Source: Haloarchaeobius amylolyticus (GTDB lineage Archaea > Halobacteriota > Halobacteria > Halobacteriales > Natrialbaceae). Taken from it: DNA of 64,000 nucleotides. This document shows, one piece after another, positions 7,652 to 16,831 of the stretch. The position numbers and the translations under genes are program-made. Under the pieces are notes generated by a model. The model saw only the letters and a list, made by a program, of their open reading frames with translations, made no database searches and was not told the DNA's origin. Positions within the stretch are counted from its first letter, which is position 1; each line of letters starts with the position of its first letter. The DNA lies in contig NZ_JANHDH010000003.1 in assembly GCF_026616195.1 (NCBI RefSeq), positions 434,001 through 498,000 on the forward strand. Reading direction: 5' to 3'.

Positions 7652-9851
7652 CGTCGATCAACTCGCTCCCCCGACCGCCAGTTTCTGCGGAAACGGTGGT
7701 GTCTCCCTTCTCCTGTGATGCCTGTTCGAGTTCCTCGCGAAACATCGCTACGTCCGTTGTTTCAGTGACACGATTCGCACCCGGCAGTGACTCCGTTTTG
7801 TCTTCATTCGCGTCGAAGTCGATGACTGCCTTCTCCTTGGGCATGGCTTCGACCTTGATGCCACGCCATTCCCCGTCAACGCCGACCAGTGCCTCGGAGA
7901 ACCCAGATTCTTCGTTCCCGGGGACCGCGTCCTGCACGTAGCGCATCTGGGCGTAGTTCAGGCCGAACTCGTCGGCCCACTGGTCGTCCATTCCGTCCAG
8001 CCGATGGAACTGCTTGACTGCACACTGGTCGAGGATGGCCTCGGATTCGGTGTGCTCGAAGAACTCGTCGACGGTCTGCGTGACGAGACGAATCGAGAGG
8101 TCGTGGTGGCGGTGATGTCGGAACACCGTTTCGAGGAACGATAGACTCGCGGCGTCCTGCATGATGTAGCGCGCCTCGTCGATGACGAACACGACCTCCT
8201 TGTCCGTCTCCTTCGCCCGTTCGTACACGAGCGAGATGAGCAACTGCATCGTCAGCGCCGTGCTGCTGTCGACGCTGCCCTCCTGTTGTGCAAGGTCGAG
8301 ATAGATGACTTTCTCGTCGCGGATGTCGAACTCTGAAGACTTCCCGAGGTTGGCGTGGCGACCCTCTGCCTCGAACGGACGAAGCTGGTCCAGGAGCCAC
8401 GTCGCGTCCTCGCGGATTTTCCCGGCCTCCTCGTCGGAACGGACCACGAACGACTCGGGGTCGTCGACCATGTCCTCGAAGACGTCCATCATGTCTCGGA
8501 TGGTCGGGCTCGGGTTGCTGTGCGTCGAAATATCGTCGGTGATGTCGTTGCGCTTGTAGGCGCGCTTGAGGCCGACTTCGAGCGTCGTCCGACGGTCACC
8601 GAGCGAGATGCCCCGAAGGGCGAAGAAGTTCGTGAGGAAGCTCATGGCGTCGTCGAGCTTCTCGTTGAACGGGCTCGCGTCCTCACCCATCGCCCGCTGG
8701 ACGTGGTCGGGCGTCTGGCGAATCTCCAGGGGATTCAGCCCGAGCGTCCCACCGACGGTGATGCGTTTCGCTCCGAGTGCTTCGGAGACGCCTGCCCAGT
8801 TGTTGAGCGGTTCGAGGATGATGCCGATGCGGTCCTTACTCTGCTCGATAGAGCGGATGAAGTTCTGTTTCGAGCCGAACGACTTCCCAGACCCAGTATC
8901 GCCGACGGTGAACATCGCATACCCGTTGTCACGTGCGAATGGGTCGATGACGACGGGACTCTGGTTGTCCTTGTGGATACCGAACTCGACCCCGCCCTCT
9001 TCGAGGATAGTCGCGTTATGTGGTGACGAGAGGAGGGCACCAACGGCCCCACCAAGGGCGATAGACTCTCGCCCGAAGACGTTGTCTCCGATGGGAGCAG
9101 CAGACTGCAGTGCGAGGTCCTGTCGACAGATCGCGGTCTTCGGCGTGAGATTCGCAGGGTCGTCACGAAGCGCACTCTTGACCTTCTGAACCGAGTCTTT
9201 GAGACCATCCCTGTCGTCGGCGCGAACCGTCACGAACATCCCCTGGTCGAAGACGTTCGCGCCGCTCTCGACGGCCTTGTACGTCGCAGCAGCTTCGTTC
9301 GCTCGCTCCTGGAGGTATGCACTGCGGACACTCTGTTCCAGATCGGCGTCGACCTGGAGGTCGTCAGCAATGTCCTGTAGTTCGTTCCGTGCTCGCTGCT
9401 GGTTCTTCGGGGTGATGTGCGCTGTGAGGTCGAACTCGACGTCGGTCAACTCGAAGAGGTCGCTCAGATAGCCGTCGTTCGGGTAGTCGGCGTAGTCCGC
9501 GATGTAGAGCGTCGTCGTCCACTGCTCGCCAACGCGTGCGGCTCGTGTCTCCCATTCGATGGCTGCCGGCGCGGTCACCGTCTTGTGGGACTCGGAGATG
9601 TCGTCGAGGAGCTGGCCCTCTGCGTGACCTTCTTCGAGTGTCTCCTCGTCGAGGACATCTGAGAAGTCGACTTCGGGTTCTTCGTCAGCGGTGTGCCGGT
9701 CCCAGAGGAGTTTACCGACGACTCCGAGGACGACAACCAGTATGGCGTACATCGCTGCACCTTCGGGTGACGTGGGGTTCAGGAGCCACTCTGTCAGCTG
9801 GGCGAGTGACCCACCGCTCGCCTGCAAGATGGCGTTACGCATCGGTCTCAT
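7644..9851 (-). CDS. VirB4-like secretion ATPase
   Basis: A 735-residue protein with one N-terminal membrane segment (about 31-50), a VirB4-type N-terminal domain, and a RecA-like motor: Walker A GDTGSGKS at 317-324, Walker B VVFVIDEAR with D558-E559, and a TQTVDE sensor-like segment near 591. VirB4 is the conserved ATPase that powers assembly of conjugative pili and substrate transfer. An alternative start three codons downstream (MRNAIL) is possible. The start overlaps the end of the VirB3-like gene by 17 nt and its end overlaps the coupling protein gene, as expected for stoichiometric subunits of one membrane complex. Confidence 0.85.
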   Translation of the reverse strand: MRPMRNAILQASGGSLAQLTEWLLNPTSPEGAAMYAILVVVLGVVGKLLWDRHTADEEPEVDFSDVLDEETLEEGHAEGQLLDDISESHKTVTAPAAIEWETRAARVGEQWTTTLYIADYADYPNDGYLSDLFELTDVEFDLTAHITPKNQQRARNELQDIADDLQVDADLEQSVRSAYLQERANEAAATYKAVESGANVFDQGMFVTVRADDRDGLKDSVQKVKSALRDDPANLTPKTAICRQDLALQSAAPIGDNVFGRESIALGGAVGALLSSPHNATILEEGGVEFGIHKDNQSPVVIDPFARDNGYAMFTVGDTGSGKSFGSKQNFIRSIEQSKDRIGIILEPLNNWAGVSEALGAKRITVGGTLGLNPLEIRQTPDHVQRAMGEDASPFNEKLDDAMSFLTNFFALRGISLGDRRTTLEVGLKRAYKRNDITDDISTHSNPSPTIRDMMDVFEDMVDDPESFVVRSDEEAGKIREDATWLLDQLRPFEAEGRHANLGKSSEFDIRDEKVIYLDLAQQEGSVDSSTALTMQLLISLVYERAKETDKEVVFVIDEARYIMQDAASLSFLETVFRHHRHHDLSIRLVTQTVDEFFEHTESEAILDQCAVKQFHRLDGMDDQWADEFGLNYAQMRYVQDAVPGNEESGFSEALVGVDGEWRGIKVEAMPKEKAVIDFDANEDKTESLPGANRVTETTDVAMFREELEQASQEKGDTTVSAETGGRGSELIDDA

Positions 9852-10956
9852 CCTCCCGGCGCGAGTGGCCGATAATCGGTTGCTCGCGAATGACGTATGC
9901 TGCGTCGTCGTAGTCGTGCTCCCGTCCGTTCCAGAAGTCCATGTTCAGGACGAACAGTTCGACCGTGCTGAGCCGGCGAGCTGACCACCCCGATGCTTGT
10001 TGGATGAACTCGGATCGGACGTCGTTGATGCGGTTATCGAGTTTTTCGAACATCTGGACCCGCCGTTCGACAGCGGTGAAGTCCTCGCGCCTCGTCACGA
10101 AGGGGTTGAACAGGAACCCGAGGACTGGGAACTGGGTCAATTTCTCCGCAGGCGTTCCTTCGTCTCGATATCGGTCGTAGACTTCCAGCGGAGTCACCTC
10201 GACGCCCATGTAGTAGCGAACCTGTTGGATGCCGCGGTCACGCATCTCCCGGGGGCGTGTCTCGCGGTACTCCTCAAGGAGTTCCCGGAAGATTGCATTC
10301 GCTGCGACATCTTCATCCGTCAGTCGGTCTTCGATGGTCTCCGTGATTTTGTTCACCGGGAATGAGCGGGTCGTTGCGTGAAGTTTGAGCTTCGAATCGA
10401 GTTCCTTGTTCGCGAATTCTTCGCCCACGTTCTGGAGTTGGGCCCAGTCGTTGGACATCGCGAAGTCCATGTTCCCAGGAGCGATCTCGATGAACGCCTC
10501 CATCGTTCCGTCCGTCCGCTGTATTGCGCCTGCCCCTGGCCACGCCCGCTCAACGTTGGTAAGGTCCTGGGTTCGTTCATCGGGCTTGAATGGCGTGTAG
10601 TTCACTAGTCCGCCCTCGTTTCGGTCTGTCTCGTTCGTGCCGCTATCCGCCTCTGCAGGAGCACTGAACGTGACTCGCGGGCGCTTGGCGTACCGATAGA
10701 CGTCTTTGGTCCACGTCCACGCATTCAGGTGGTCGGGAGAGACGTAGATTACTGCAGCACCGAATCCGAGCCCGCCGGCCACAAGCGGGAGTGCGAGCGA
10801 TTCCACTCCGGTCAGGCTCGCGACGAAGAGCCCGATAATCGGGAAGATGATGAGTACGCCGATATCACCCTCCTCGATATTGAGGTAGGGAATCCGGCTC
10901 TCCTCGCCAAACTGGTTCATGATACGCCGTGCTGCTGCGTCTGGATCTGTAGACAT
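9835..10956 (-). CDS. VirB3/PrgI-like membrane protein
   Basis: A 373-residue protein with two close hydrophobic segments (about 31-50 and 53-72) near the N-terminus, followed by a soluble alpha/beta region resembling the N-terminal domain found in VirB4 partners. The position just before virB4 and the paired membrane helices fit the VirB3/PrgI role, in which the protein anchors VirB4 to the inner face of the membrane. It is much longer than bacterial VirB3 (about 100 residues). Start and preceding stop overlap by one base. Confidence 0.65.
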   Translation of the reverse strand: MSTDPDAAARRIMNQFGEESRIPYLNIEEGDIGVLIIFPIIGLFVASLTGVESLALPLVAGGLGFGAAVIYVSPDHLNAWTWTKDVYRYAKRPRVTFSAPAEADSGTNETDRNEGGLVNYTPFKPDERTQDLTNVERAWPGAGAIQRTDGTMEAFIEIAPGNMDFAMSNDWAQLQNVGEEFANKELDSKLKLHATTRSFPVNKITETIEDRLTDEDVAANAIFRELLEEYRETRPREMRDRGIQQVRYYMGVEVTPLEVYDRYRDEGTPAEKLTQFPVLGFLFNPFVTRREDFTAVERRVQMFEKLDNRINDVRSEFIQQASGWSARRLSTVELFVLNMDFWNGREHDYDDAAYVIREQPIIGHSRREDETDA

Positions 10957-12065
10957 TAGTGGATACCTCGGTCGTACTCCATCCCGCGTTTCTCACTCGA
11001 TGCGTCTGCCGTAGGGCCGCTTGGGTCGTTCTCGGTCCGACGGTACGACGGGCCTCCGTCCTCACCATGGCCACCCCGAGCAGCAGCTTTCTGTGCGACT
11101 ACCTGGCCGGCTGCCGCTTTCGGTCCCCACCGCGCTGCGTTCGTCGCGACCCCAGCGCCACCGACATACGCACCGGCTGCGACACCGCCGATGAGGGCCG
11201 CTCCTCTCGTCGTTCCTCCTACGACTCTGGCGGTCAGTGGAGTGGCGTACTTGAACGTCTTCCAAGTGAGATAGACCGCAATCAGGGGTAGGGATGAAGC
11301 GATCAAATACTTCAAAAATGGACTGTTTGGGGTGAGTGCGCCTTCTGAGTACAGTAGATCATATCCTTTGAATACAACCGCTGCTGGGAGTGGAAGGACC
11401 ACAAGTGGTACGAATCGCTTTGAAAAACCCATAGCGATGTCAGAGAGAACCGGGATATTTCCGTAAGCTAAGGCGAACGCAATCGGCATTCCATACACAT
11501 ACACATAGAGCAGAACCTCTCGAACGTAGTAGAGGGCCTCAAGAGCCCACATCGAGAGACCTCCCATAACCGCAAATAGTAGACTGAGCCCCGGGTTGGT
11601 CAGCGACTCCTTTAGGAAATTCAGCATCGCATCTCCCAGTGAGCTTAGACTCGGCATCAGAGCGATTGTAAAACCATCAACTAAGTACAGTCCTAGGACG
11701 CTCACCCAGTACCAACTGATGATAAGAAACGCTCCAACCCAAGCTGTCTTTTTTGTCCGCCTTGCCTCATAGGCGCTTCCAATATTGAAGATACGAACCG
11801 TGTGTCGAGCCTGTACGGACATCACTAGCAAAAGCAATGAAATCAACATAATCTCACCACCAACTAGCGCATCACGAATTGCTGGCCATGGCCCATTCGT
11901 TGGTGCACCGAAAACAAACGCTCCGTCTGTCTTGGGAGTGGGCGTTCCAAACATCTCCGAAGAGAGGGTATCATATCCCGTGTTCAGCCCCTCCATGAAG
12001 AGACTGATCACCCAGTCGACAACCTCTTTGAATCCCTCTAATACAACATCTATTAAATCAACCAT
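10956..12065 (-). CDS. VirB6/TrbL-like polytopic membrane protein
   Basis: A 369-residue protein with about six to seven hydrophobic segments between residues 70 and 300, then a Gly/Ala-rich and hydrophilic tail with Arg and Glu. This layout (many helices, Gly-rich tail) and the location between the lipoprotein and VirB3-like genes are those of VirB6/TrbL, which forms the membrane channel. The gene is the most AT-rich of the operon, particularly 11300-12060. Only 2 nt separate it from the upstream lipoprotein gene. Sequence identity to known VirB6 cannot be seen by eye, so the assignment depends on topology and context. Confidence 0.65.
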   Translation of the reverse strand: MVDLIDVVLEGFKEVVDWVISLFMEGLNTGYDTLSSEMFGTPTPKTDGAFVFGAPTNGPWPAIRDALVGGEIMLISLLLLVMSVQARHTVRIFNIGSAYEARRTKKTAWVGAFLIISWYWVSVLGLYLVDGFTIALMPSLSSLGDAMLNFLKESLTNPGLSLLFAVMGGLSMWALEALYYVREVLLYVYVYGMPIAFALAYGNIPVLSDIAMGFSKRFVPLVVLPLPAAVVFKGYDLLYSEGALTPNSPFLKYLIASSLPLIAVYLTWKTFKYATPLTARVVGGTTRGAALIGGVAAGAYVGGAGVATNAARWGPKAAAGQVVAQKAAARGGHGEDGGPSYRRTENDPSGPTADASSEKRGMEYDRGIH

Positions 12066-12067
12066 AG

Positions 12068-12928
12068 CTACGTCTCGCTAATCGAAATTTCACAGTTATC
12101 GAACTCTTCTGATGCGGAGTACTGGATGCTGTACGTCTTAGAAATCTCTTCAGCTCGGACTCGTGTCTCTAAGATGAGCTCAAACTCACTAGTCTGTTCT
12201 TCGCTCTTGCACGATGTTCCCTCTCCCCGAATGAAAGCAAACGGAGACCGGTAACTGTACAGTGTAATCTGCTCTCCAGGCTCCACGACTACAGATTCGA
12301 CTTCTGTATCCGATTCTGGATCGTAGATGCCGCTTACGTCGTCATTGTCGGCGTAGTTTGTTCCCTCTTCATCTGATGGGTACGGAACATCCCCGATGAA
12401 GAGAAGCTTAGTTACTGCATCCGGGCCACTGCCTCGGTTTTCAACAGTTACGAATGCCTCTTTGGATATTTTATCGCTCGAACCTACCCACATCTTCTCG
12501 GGCTGGTTCCTTCCAATACCCATCTCTACGATGCTGAGGCTCGGCTGTATGGGGAGAGAGGTCTCCACCACACTCCCCTCGCCTTTCAGAGCGACCACGC
12601 GGTATTCACCAGGCTCGTAAGCGGTTCCAATCTCGAACGAGACCTGCCGAGCCCCTGCAGCCACGTCACGCTTCCCGAACAGCTCTCCATTCGGCTGGAT
12701 GAGGTTGACCTGGTCGACGTTGGCTTCTGCCGAGAGTTCGACGACGAGTGTCGTCTCCTCGATAGCGACACGCGTGAGCGGGCCGTCTGTATCTGAGGGA
12801 GTCGTCTCGTCCCCGGGCGTCCCGGAGCTGCCACCGTTGTTCAGACAGCCAGCTACGCTCGCGAGCGTAGCACCTGCGAGTGTTCGGAGGACGTTTCGTC
12901 TACTGAGGTGTGGGGTGTTTCTTGTCAT
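12068..12928 (-). CDS. Tat lipoprotein of the conjugation operon
   Basis: The start is set at ATG 12928, whose ATGA overlaps the stop of the preceding surface-protein gene; upstream frame is an extension without coding character. The 286-residue product begins with SRRNVLRTLAGATLASVAGC, a clear twin-arginine signal with lipobox, followed by a Gly/Ser/Thr linker and beta-strand-rich domains. It would be lipid-anchored on the outer face of the membrane. In this operon it may take the place of VirB7-type lipoproteins or contribute to cell-cell contact; that role is inferred from position only. Confidence 0.75.
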   Translation of the reverse strand: MTRNTPHLSRRNVLRTLAGATLASVAGCLNNGGSSGTPGDETTPSDTDGPLTRVAIEETTLVVELSAEANVDQVNLIQPNGELFGKRDVAAGARQVSFEIGTAYEPGEYRVVALKGEGSVVETSLPIQPSLSIVEMGIGRNQPEKMWVGSSDKISKEAFVTVENRGSGPDAVTKLLFIGDVPYPSDEEGTNYADNDDVSGIYDPESDTEVESVVVEPGEQITLYSYRSPFAFIRGEGTSCKSEEQTSEFELILETRVRAEEISKTYSIQYSASEEFDNCEISISET

Positions 12929-14712
12929 GGGTTTCGTTGGAAGAGGTCTTCTGGACCGAGCATTCTGAGGAGACGATGTCCAGCGTAGAACGCCACGAAG
13001 AACGGGATGAACTGCCAGAAAATCTCGAAGACGAAAGCGAACCAGCCGTCGATGGTTCCGAGTGGGTGCCACCGAGCAGTCGCCGTCTCACTCACATAGG
13101 CCGGGTTGTGGCCGAGCCACGACCCCGGGTGATAGCGTGCTGTGTAGATACCGGGTTGAGCGACTGTCACGATGGCAACGCCTGAAGCGTTGGTCTCGAC
13201 CTCCTGATTGGCGATGGTGATGTAGCCATCACGCGTGCTCCCCCCGATAGGGAAGCGACGGGCGCTGTCATTGAGGATTATCGGTGCGCCAGTCTGGTTG
13301 TCACGCAGTTCGATTCGGAGCGTGGCCTGCGACTGGTTCTGCTGGATGACCTCGACCGTCAGATTGCTGCGTCGGAGCTGCCGCTCGGAACCAGCATCAG
13401 GCTCAATGATAGATGCGTTCACGCCGCGAACGATTCCGGAAACGTGTAGCGCCTCTCTGTCGACGTTTTCGGCACGAACTGCGACACCGTACGTCGTCTC
13501 GTAGGACTGGTTTACGACTTCGATGTTGACGTTCTCGCCGATGGTCCCGAGCGGCGATGGACGCTCGATGCCCCACGTTTCGATGATCTCTGGACCGTCA
13601 CCGACCGGTTCAGCACGTGGTCCAATCCTGGAAGGATAGGCGTGGACGTACACAGGGATGGCGTCGGATTGAACTTCCGTGCTGCCGTTCCGGTCGGACC
13701 TGACGAGCCTGTCCCAGTTGGTGTCGCGGGCAGTGTAGAACCGCCAGACACCACGCACGCTCGCGTTCCCGTCGTCGGTGAGCGTGTACCCCTGCCACGG
13801 CCGAGACTGGAAGATGGCTACGCCAGCGTCACCGTTGGGATACTCGGCGTAGTAAGGGTACGCAGAGAGGTCGTAAATCTCGACGTCAATCGAGTCCGAG
13901 ACGTTTCGCGTCTCCTCACGATAGGTGACGTTCACGCCGGTTCCATTGCCCAGGTTGGTCCGGTTGGTCTTCTTCAGCCGGACATTGATCTCTGCTTCGA
14001 GCGTGAGGGTTGCACTCCAGTCGTCGTCTTCAATCTGGTAGTCGATGGCCGGCGTGTGCGACCCGTCGGTCCTCGAGATGGTTTCTCCGTCTTTCTGTAG
14101 TCGAGCTTCCTCGATTTCGTGGTAGGCGAGCGACCACTCGACGGTCCTGTTCCCCGAGGCGTTGTCGTTTGGGACACGGACGCGGTAGTCGATGAACCCG
14201 CGAATCATCCCATTCGGTGCGATGTACAGTGGGGTCTCACCGGACTCCAAATGGCCCCGGGTCGACGGCTGAACCGCGAATACGGTCGCGTGAGCCTCCT
14301 CGATGAACACACCGTCTTCGAGCGACGCGTGCGGCGGATGGACGGATGTGTTCGAATCACCGGGCTCGAGGTCCTCGAAATCGTTCTGAGTCCACGTTGC
14401 GGCAGTCTCGGGCGGCCGCTTGAACGTGATGTCTGTCCCGTTCGCGAGCTGGTGGATGGCTGTCCGCCCCTCACCGTAGCGCTGGCGGTACTCTTCTTCA
14501 GTGATGTAGTTGTCCGCATCGCGAGACCAGAGTGTTGCAGACTCGTTCTCAGTGAGTCCATTTCCTTCCGTCCCTGGTCGTGGTGGACCTGCCGAGACGA
14601 TACCCGTGACTACACTAGTCACGCAGAGGACTGTGATGAGCACGGAAATTTCTCGGTGTGTTAGGGGTCTCACGATGTGAGCAGTGAGTTTACCAGGGGA
14701 CGAGGTCGACAC
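12925..14712 (-). CDS. Large surface-exposed membrane protein
   Basis: A 595-residue protein with an N-terminal membrane segment (about 21-42), a long extracellular region with more than ten N-x-S/T sequons, and a C-terminal hydrophobic segment (about 558-585). The central part is beta-rich and the region near 480-545 (ETNASGVAIVTVAQPG...) resembles an Ig-like carboxypeptidase-regulatory-type fold. Such a glycosylated double-anchored protein could be a mating-pair or adhesin component. It overlaps the pilin gene by 23 nt and the lipoprotein gene by 4 nt. No named family is recognised. Confidence 0.7.
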   Translation of the reverse strand: MSTSSPGKLTAHIVRPLTHREISVLITVLCVTSVVTGIVSAGPPRPGTEGNGLTENESATLWSRDADNYITEEEYRQRYGEGRTAIHQLANGTDITFKRPPETAATWTQNDFEDLEPGDSNTSVHPPHASLEDGVFIEEAHATVFAVQPSTRGHLESGETPLYIAPNGMIRGFIDYRVRVPNDNASGNRTVEWSLAYHEIEEARLQKDGETISRTDGSHTPAIDYQIEDDDWSATLTLEAEINVRLKKTNRTNLGNGTGVNVTYREETRNVSDSIDVEIYDLSAYPYYAEYPNGDAGVAIFQSRPWQGYTLTDDGNASVRGVWRFYTARDTNWDRLVRSDRNGSTEVQSDAIPVYVHAYPSRIGPRAEPVGDGPEIIETWGIERPSPLGTIGENVNIEVVNQSYETTYGVAVRAENVDREALHVSGIVRGVNASIIEPDAGSERQLRRSNLTVEVIQQNQSQATLRIELRDNQTGAPIILNDSARRFPIGGSTRDGYITIANQEVETNASGVAIVTVAQPGIYTARYHPGSWLGHNPAYVSETATARWHPLGTIDGWFAFVFEIFWQFIPFFVAFYAGHRLLRMLGPEDLFQRNP

Positions 14713-15109
14713 ACTGCGCCAGCGGAAGGCCCATCATCGATCCGGCAACCGTGTACAACGGTCCGAGGATAACGAGGACCACAGCGGACTTCATCGCCGA
14801 GCGCTTGTGGCGCTTGAGTCCCTTCTTCTGGTCCGGGTTGAGCGTGAACATCTCGATGAGGGAGTCAGCCTGCCAGACGACAGCCAGACCAACAATCCCC
14901 AGCCCAGTTGTCAACTGGAAGAAGCCCTCAATCATCTCAGGGAGGTTGTCAGCACCACAAATACCGCTCTGTGCCGTCTGTTGAGCGAGTACTGGCTCAA
15001 CCGCCGCGAGTGAGAGGACTGCGAGAGCGAGTGGGAATTTCAGACTAAGAGCGCCCAGGGCAGTTGTTTTCGGCTTTTCTTGCGGAGAGTCGGGATTTGT
15101 TCCGTGCAT
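14690..15109 (-). CDS. VirB2-like conjugative pilin
   Basis: A 139-residue protein with a secretory signal (hydrophobic 25-40, cleavage plausible after VLA-Q near residue 42) and two further membrane segments (about 60-80 and 107-128) separated by a short basic loop QKKGLKRHKRS. This is the VirB2/TrbC pilin topology. Two Cys residues, in ICGAD and QCVDL, lie at opposite ends of the mature chain and might pair. It is the first gene of the operon, directly downstream of the promoter region shared with the divergent repressor. Confidence 0.75.
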   Translation of the reverse strand: MHGTNPDSPQEKPKTTALGALSLKFPLALAVLSLAAVEPVLAQQTAQSGICGADNLPEMIEGFFQLTTGLGIVGLAVVWQADSLIEMFTLNPDQKKGLKRHKRSAMKSAVVLVILGPLYTVAGSMMGLPLAQCVDLVPW

Positions 15110-15239
15110 ACGTTTCTGTGTTCAGCTGTCCCATCGTCCGAGAGAGTACGTGCTCGCAGCGGATGCGTGGAATCAGCGTTCAGTTCTAGCACTATTCGAC
15201 TGAGTATTTGAATCTGAACATTCGTTCGTATTCTTGAAA

Positions 15240-15330
15240 ATGCGTCTGTATCTCAGGGCAGTTGATAAGATGTCTGAGAAACGCATCGAGTGATATATAC
15301 ATCGCACTGGATGACAGTGCGAATAATCAA
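15240..15330 (+). promoter_or_regulatory. Repressor promoter and operator-like inverted repeats
   Basis: TGATATATAC at 15291-15300 is a good TATA box 30 nt before the ATG at 15331. Between them is a perfect inverted repeat, CGCACTG-gatga-CAGTGCG (15303-15321), covering the expected transcription start. Upstream an imperfect dyad, ATGCGT...CTCAG / CTGAG..ACGCAT (15240-15286), could serve the divergent conjugation operon. The arrangement is that of an autoregulated lysogeny-type switch. Binding by the 15331-15597 product is inferred. Confidence 0.55.
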
Positions 15331-15597
15331 ATGTATCGGGAAGTCGATTGGGCAGTACCTGCGGACCCATACATTCTCGAAGAACTGGGGAAGTACGAGG
15401 GGTGGCACACAGCAAAGAATCTCGAGATTAATACTGAATTCAGCCGGCAGTGGATCTCCCAACGCTGTCCAGTATTTGTCGATTACGAACTTGCCGAGCG
15501 CCACAAGGAGGAACCAGCCTACCGTATCACTGACTTTGGTAGAGGCGTTCTCAACGGTGAAGTCGGATATGAAGAGCTCAACGAGGAGAATGAATGA
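15331..15597 (+). CDS. PhiH1-like winged-helix repressor
   Basis: An 88-residue winged-helix protein: helices ILEELGKYEGWHTAKNLEI, recognition segment EFSRQWISQRCPVFVDYEL, wing EEPAYRITDFGRGVLNGE. The pattern is that of the haloarchaeal phage PhiH1 repressor family, common in integrated elements. The ATG at 15331 is chosen because a TATA box lies 30 nt upstream and the frame before it has no coding character. It is transcribed divergently from the conjugation operon and probably represses that operon and itself. Confidence 0.75.
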   Translation: MYREVDWAVPADPYILEELGKYEGWHTAKNLEINTEFSRQWISQRCPVFVDYELAERHKEEPAYRITDFGRGVLNGEVGYEELNEENE

Positions 15598-15789
15598 ACA
15601 TGGGACGGCCCGAAATCCTTCTGCCTACCCAGTACCGGTTTGATCAGTAGAGGGACTCCCGCCCGTAGATGAGTCAAGCAGGACCTTGACGAATCGAAAC
15701 CTGTTGACGGAAGTGACCGAATCGTCGTGTCACGTGTTCGTGCGAGAATCTGTCGTTGTCGGTGGTCGCTCGCGCGAGTCGTGTCGCTG

Positions 15790-16584
15790 CTAGTGCGACA
15801 GGTCCGACGCTTCGAGCGGCCGCGACGCCTCCCAGTACGCCTCGAACCGGTCGATGGCCCACGACTGGACGGCCTCGGCGTCGGTGTCGATGGAGCCCTG
15901 CAGGATGCCGCGGTCGTCGCGCAACAGCAGGTGGACCACGTCGTCCGCGACGGTCACGGCGAGGGGGACCTCGCCGTCGTAGACCCGGACGTGGGCGTCC
16001 TCGGCCTCCACGAGCGACCTGAGCAGGTGGCACAGCTCAGACTCGGCGGTGAGCGCGTCGATGGCCGAGTTCGAGAAGACGCCGGAGAAGACGAGGTCGC
16101 CGTCTGCGACCTGCTGTTCGACGGTGGCGAGGCTCTGGTTGTTGAAGGCGTGTGAGAAACTGCGGATCTCCGAGCACGCCGTCGTGAGGTCGAGCGTCCG
16201 CTGGAGCGGCGCGCTCGGTCGGGTCTGCGTCGGCTGGACGATGGTCGCGTCGGCGAGGTGGGCGAGGTCGAAGTCGAGCGCGTCGGCCGGCAGGTAGGGG
16301 ACGAGTTCGCGCAGGGATTGCTCGGTCTCGACGATGGTCAGCAGGTTCGTGAAGCCGTCGGAAACGAGTTTTCCGGTCGGCGTCGCGGTGTAGGTGCCGC
16401 CGTCGCGCCGGATCCACGACCGTTCCTCGAAGTCCTCGAGGATGCGCCCGAGCGTGGCCTGGGAAGCGCCCGTCGCGTCCGCGAGGTCGGCCCGCGACTG
16501 TGGCTCTGCGGCGAGTCGCTCCAGCACCGTCACCCGGTTCGCGGAGAGCGCCAGGAACTCGATCTCCTCGAGTGCGGTTTCCAT
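15790..16584 (-). CDS. FilR1-like winged-helix transcriptional regulator
   Basis: A 264-residue protein with an N-terminal winged helix (about 10-75, with SRADLADATGASQATLGRIL as helix-turn-helix) and a middle/C-terminal domain like that of the methanogen regulator FilR1 family, which includes many haloarchaeal regulators of unknown ligand. The start METALEEIEFLALS at 16584 is preferred; the ATG at 16623 adds 13 residues without homologous character. It is the first chromosomal gene right of the element and is transcribed away from the divergent EamA transporter gene. Confidence 0.75.
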   Translation of the reverse strand: METALEEIEFLALSANRVTVLERLAAEPQSRADLADATGASQATLGRILEDFEERSWIRRDGGTYTATPTGKLVSDGFTNLLTIVETEQSLRELVPYLPADALDFDLAHLADATIVQPTQTRPSAPLQRTLDLTTACSEIRSFSHAFNNQSLATVEQQVADGDLVFSGVFSNSAIDALTAESELCHLLRSLVEAEDAHVRVYDGEVPLAVTVADDVVHLLLRDDRGILQGSIDTDAEAVQSWAIDRFEAYWEASRPLEASDLSH

Positions 16585-16831
16585 AGCGCCACTGAGTCCG
16601 TCTGGTTGAAACCACTTTCGCACTGTGAAAGGATTTCAACTCGTGAAACTGGCGTGCATCGCGTCGGTGCTTGCACGTCGTATTAGATTTTAGAAACGAG
16701 CCTAAGCCCCCGAAGGAGCTAGACAGGGACAAGATGGATACGCCTCTCTCGGTCCACGGTTCTGCGGTATCGGTTCGGCAACAGGTCGTCGCGGGTGCCC
16801 GTCGGCGCCCCGGCGCGGAGGGCAGCCCCTG

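Larger units (their letters stand above)
1..15600. mobile_element. Integrated conjugative-type element (right part)
   Basis: The segment carries a compact minus-strand set of type IV secretion/conjugation genes (VirB2-, VirB3-, VirB4-, VirB6- and VirD4-like), a plasmid-type primase-polymerase and a PhiH1-like repressor at the right edge. Its base composition is lower in GC than the sequence after about 15.7 kb, most clearly at 11.3-12.1 kb. No integrase, relaxase or tRNA attachment site could be found in the window, so the left part probably lies before position 1. The right boundary is placed between 15597 (end of the repressor gene) and about 15790 (next chromosomal gene); no direct repeat was seen that would define it exactly. 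Confidence 0.75.

Noticed and set aside
15620-15700. Possible attachment site or IS1341/IS605-type end (GACTCCCGCCCGT stretch) right of the repressor gene
   Set aside because: No direct repeat in the window, no tRNA sequence and no TnpB gene; the exact end of the element cannot be set from this sequence alone.
16037-16732. Long arginine-rich open frames opposite or shifted to the FilR1-like gene
   Set aside because: Shadow frames typical of GC-rich haloarchaeal DNA; highly basic composition, no domains.
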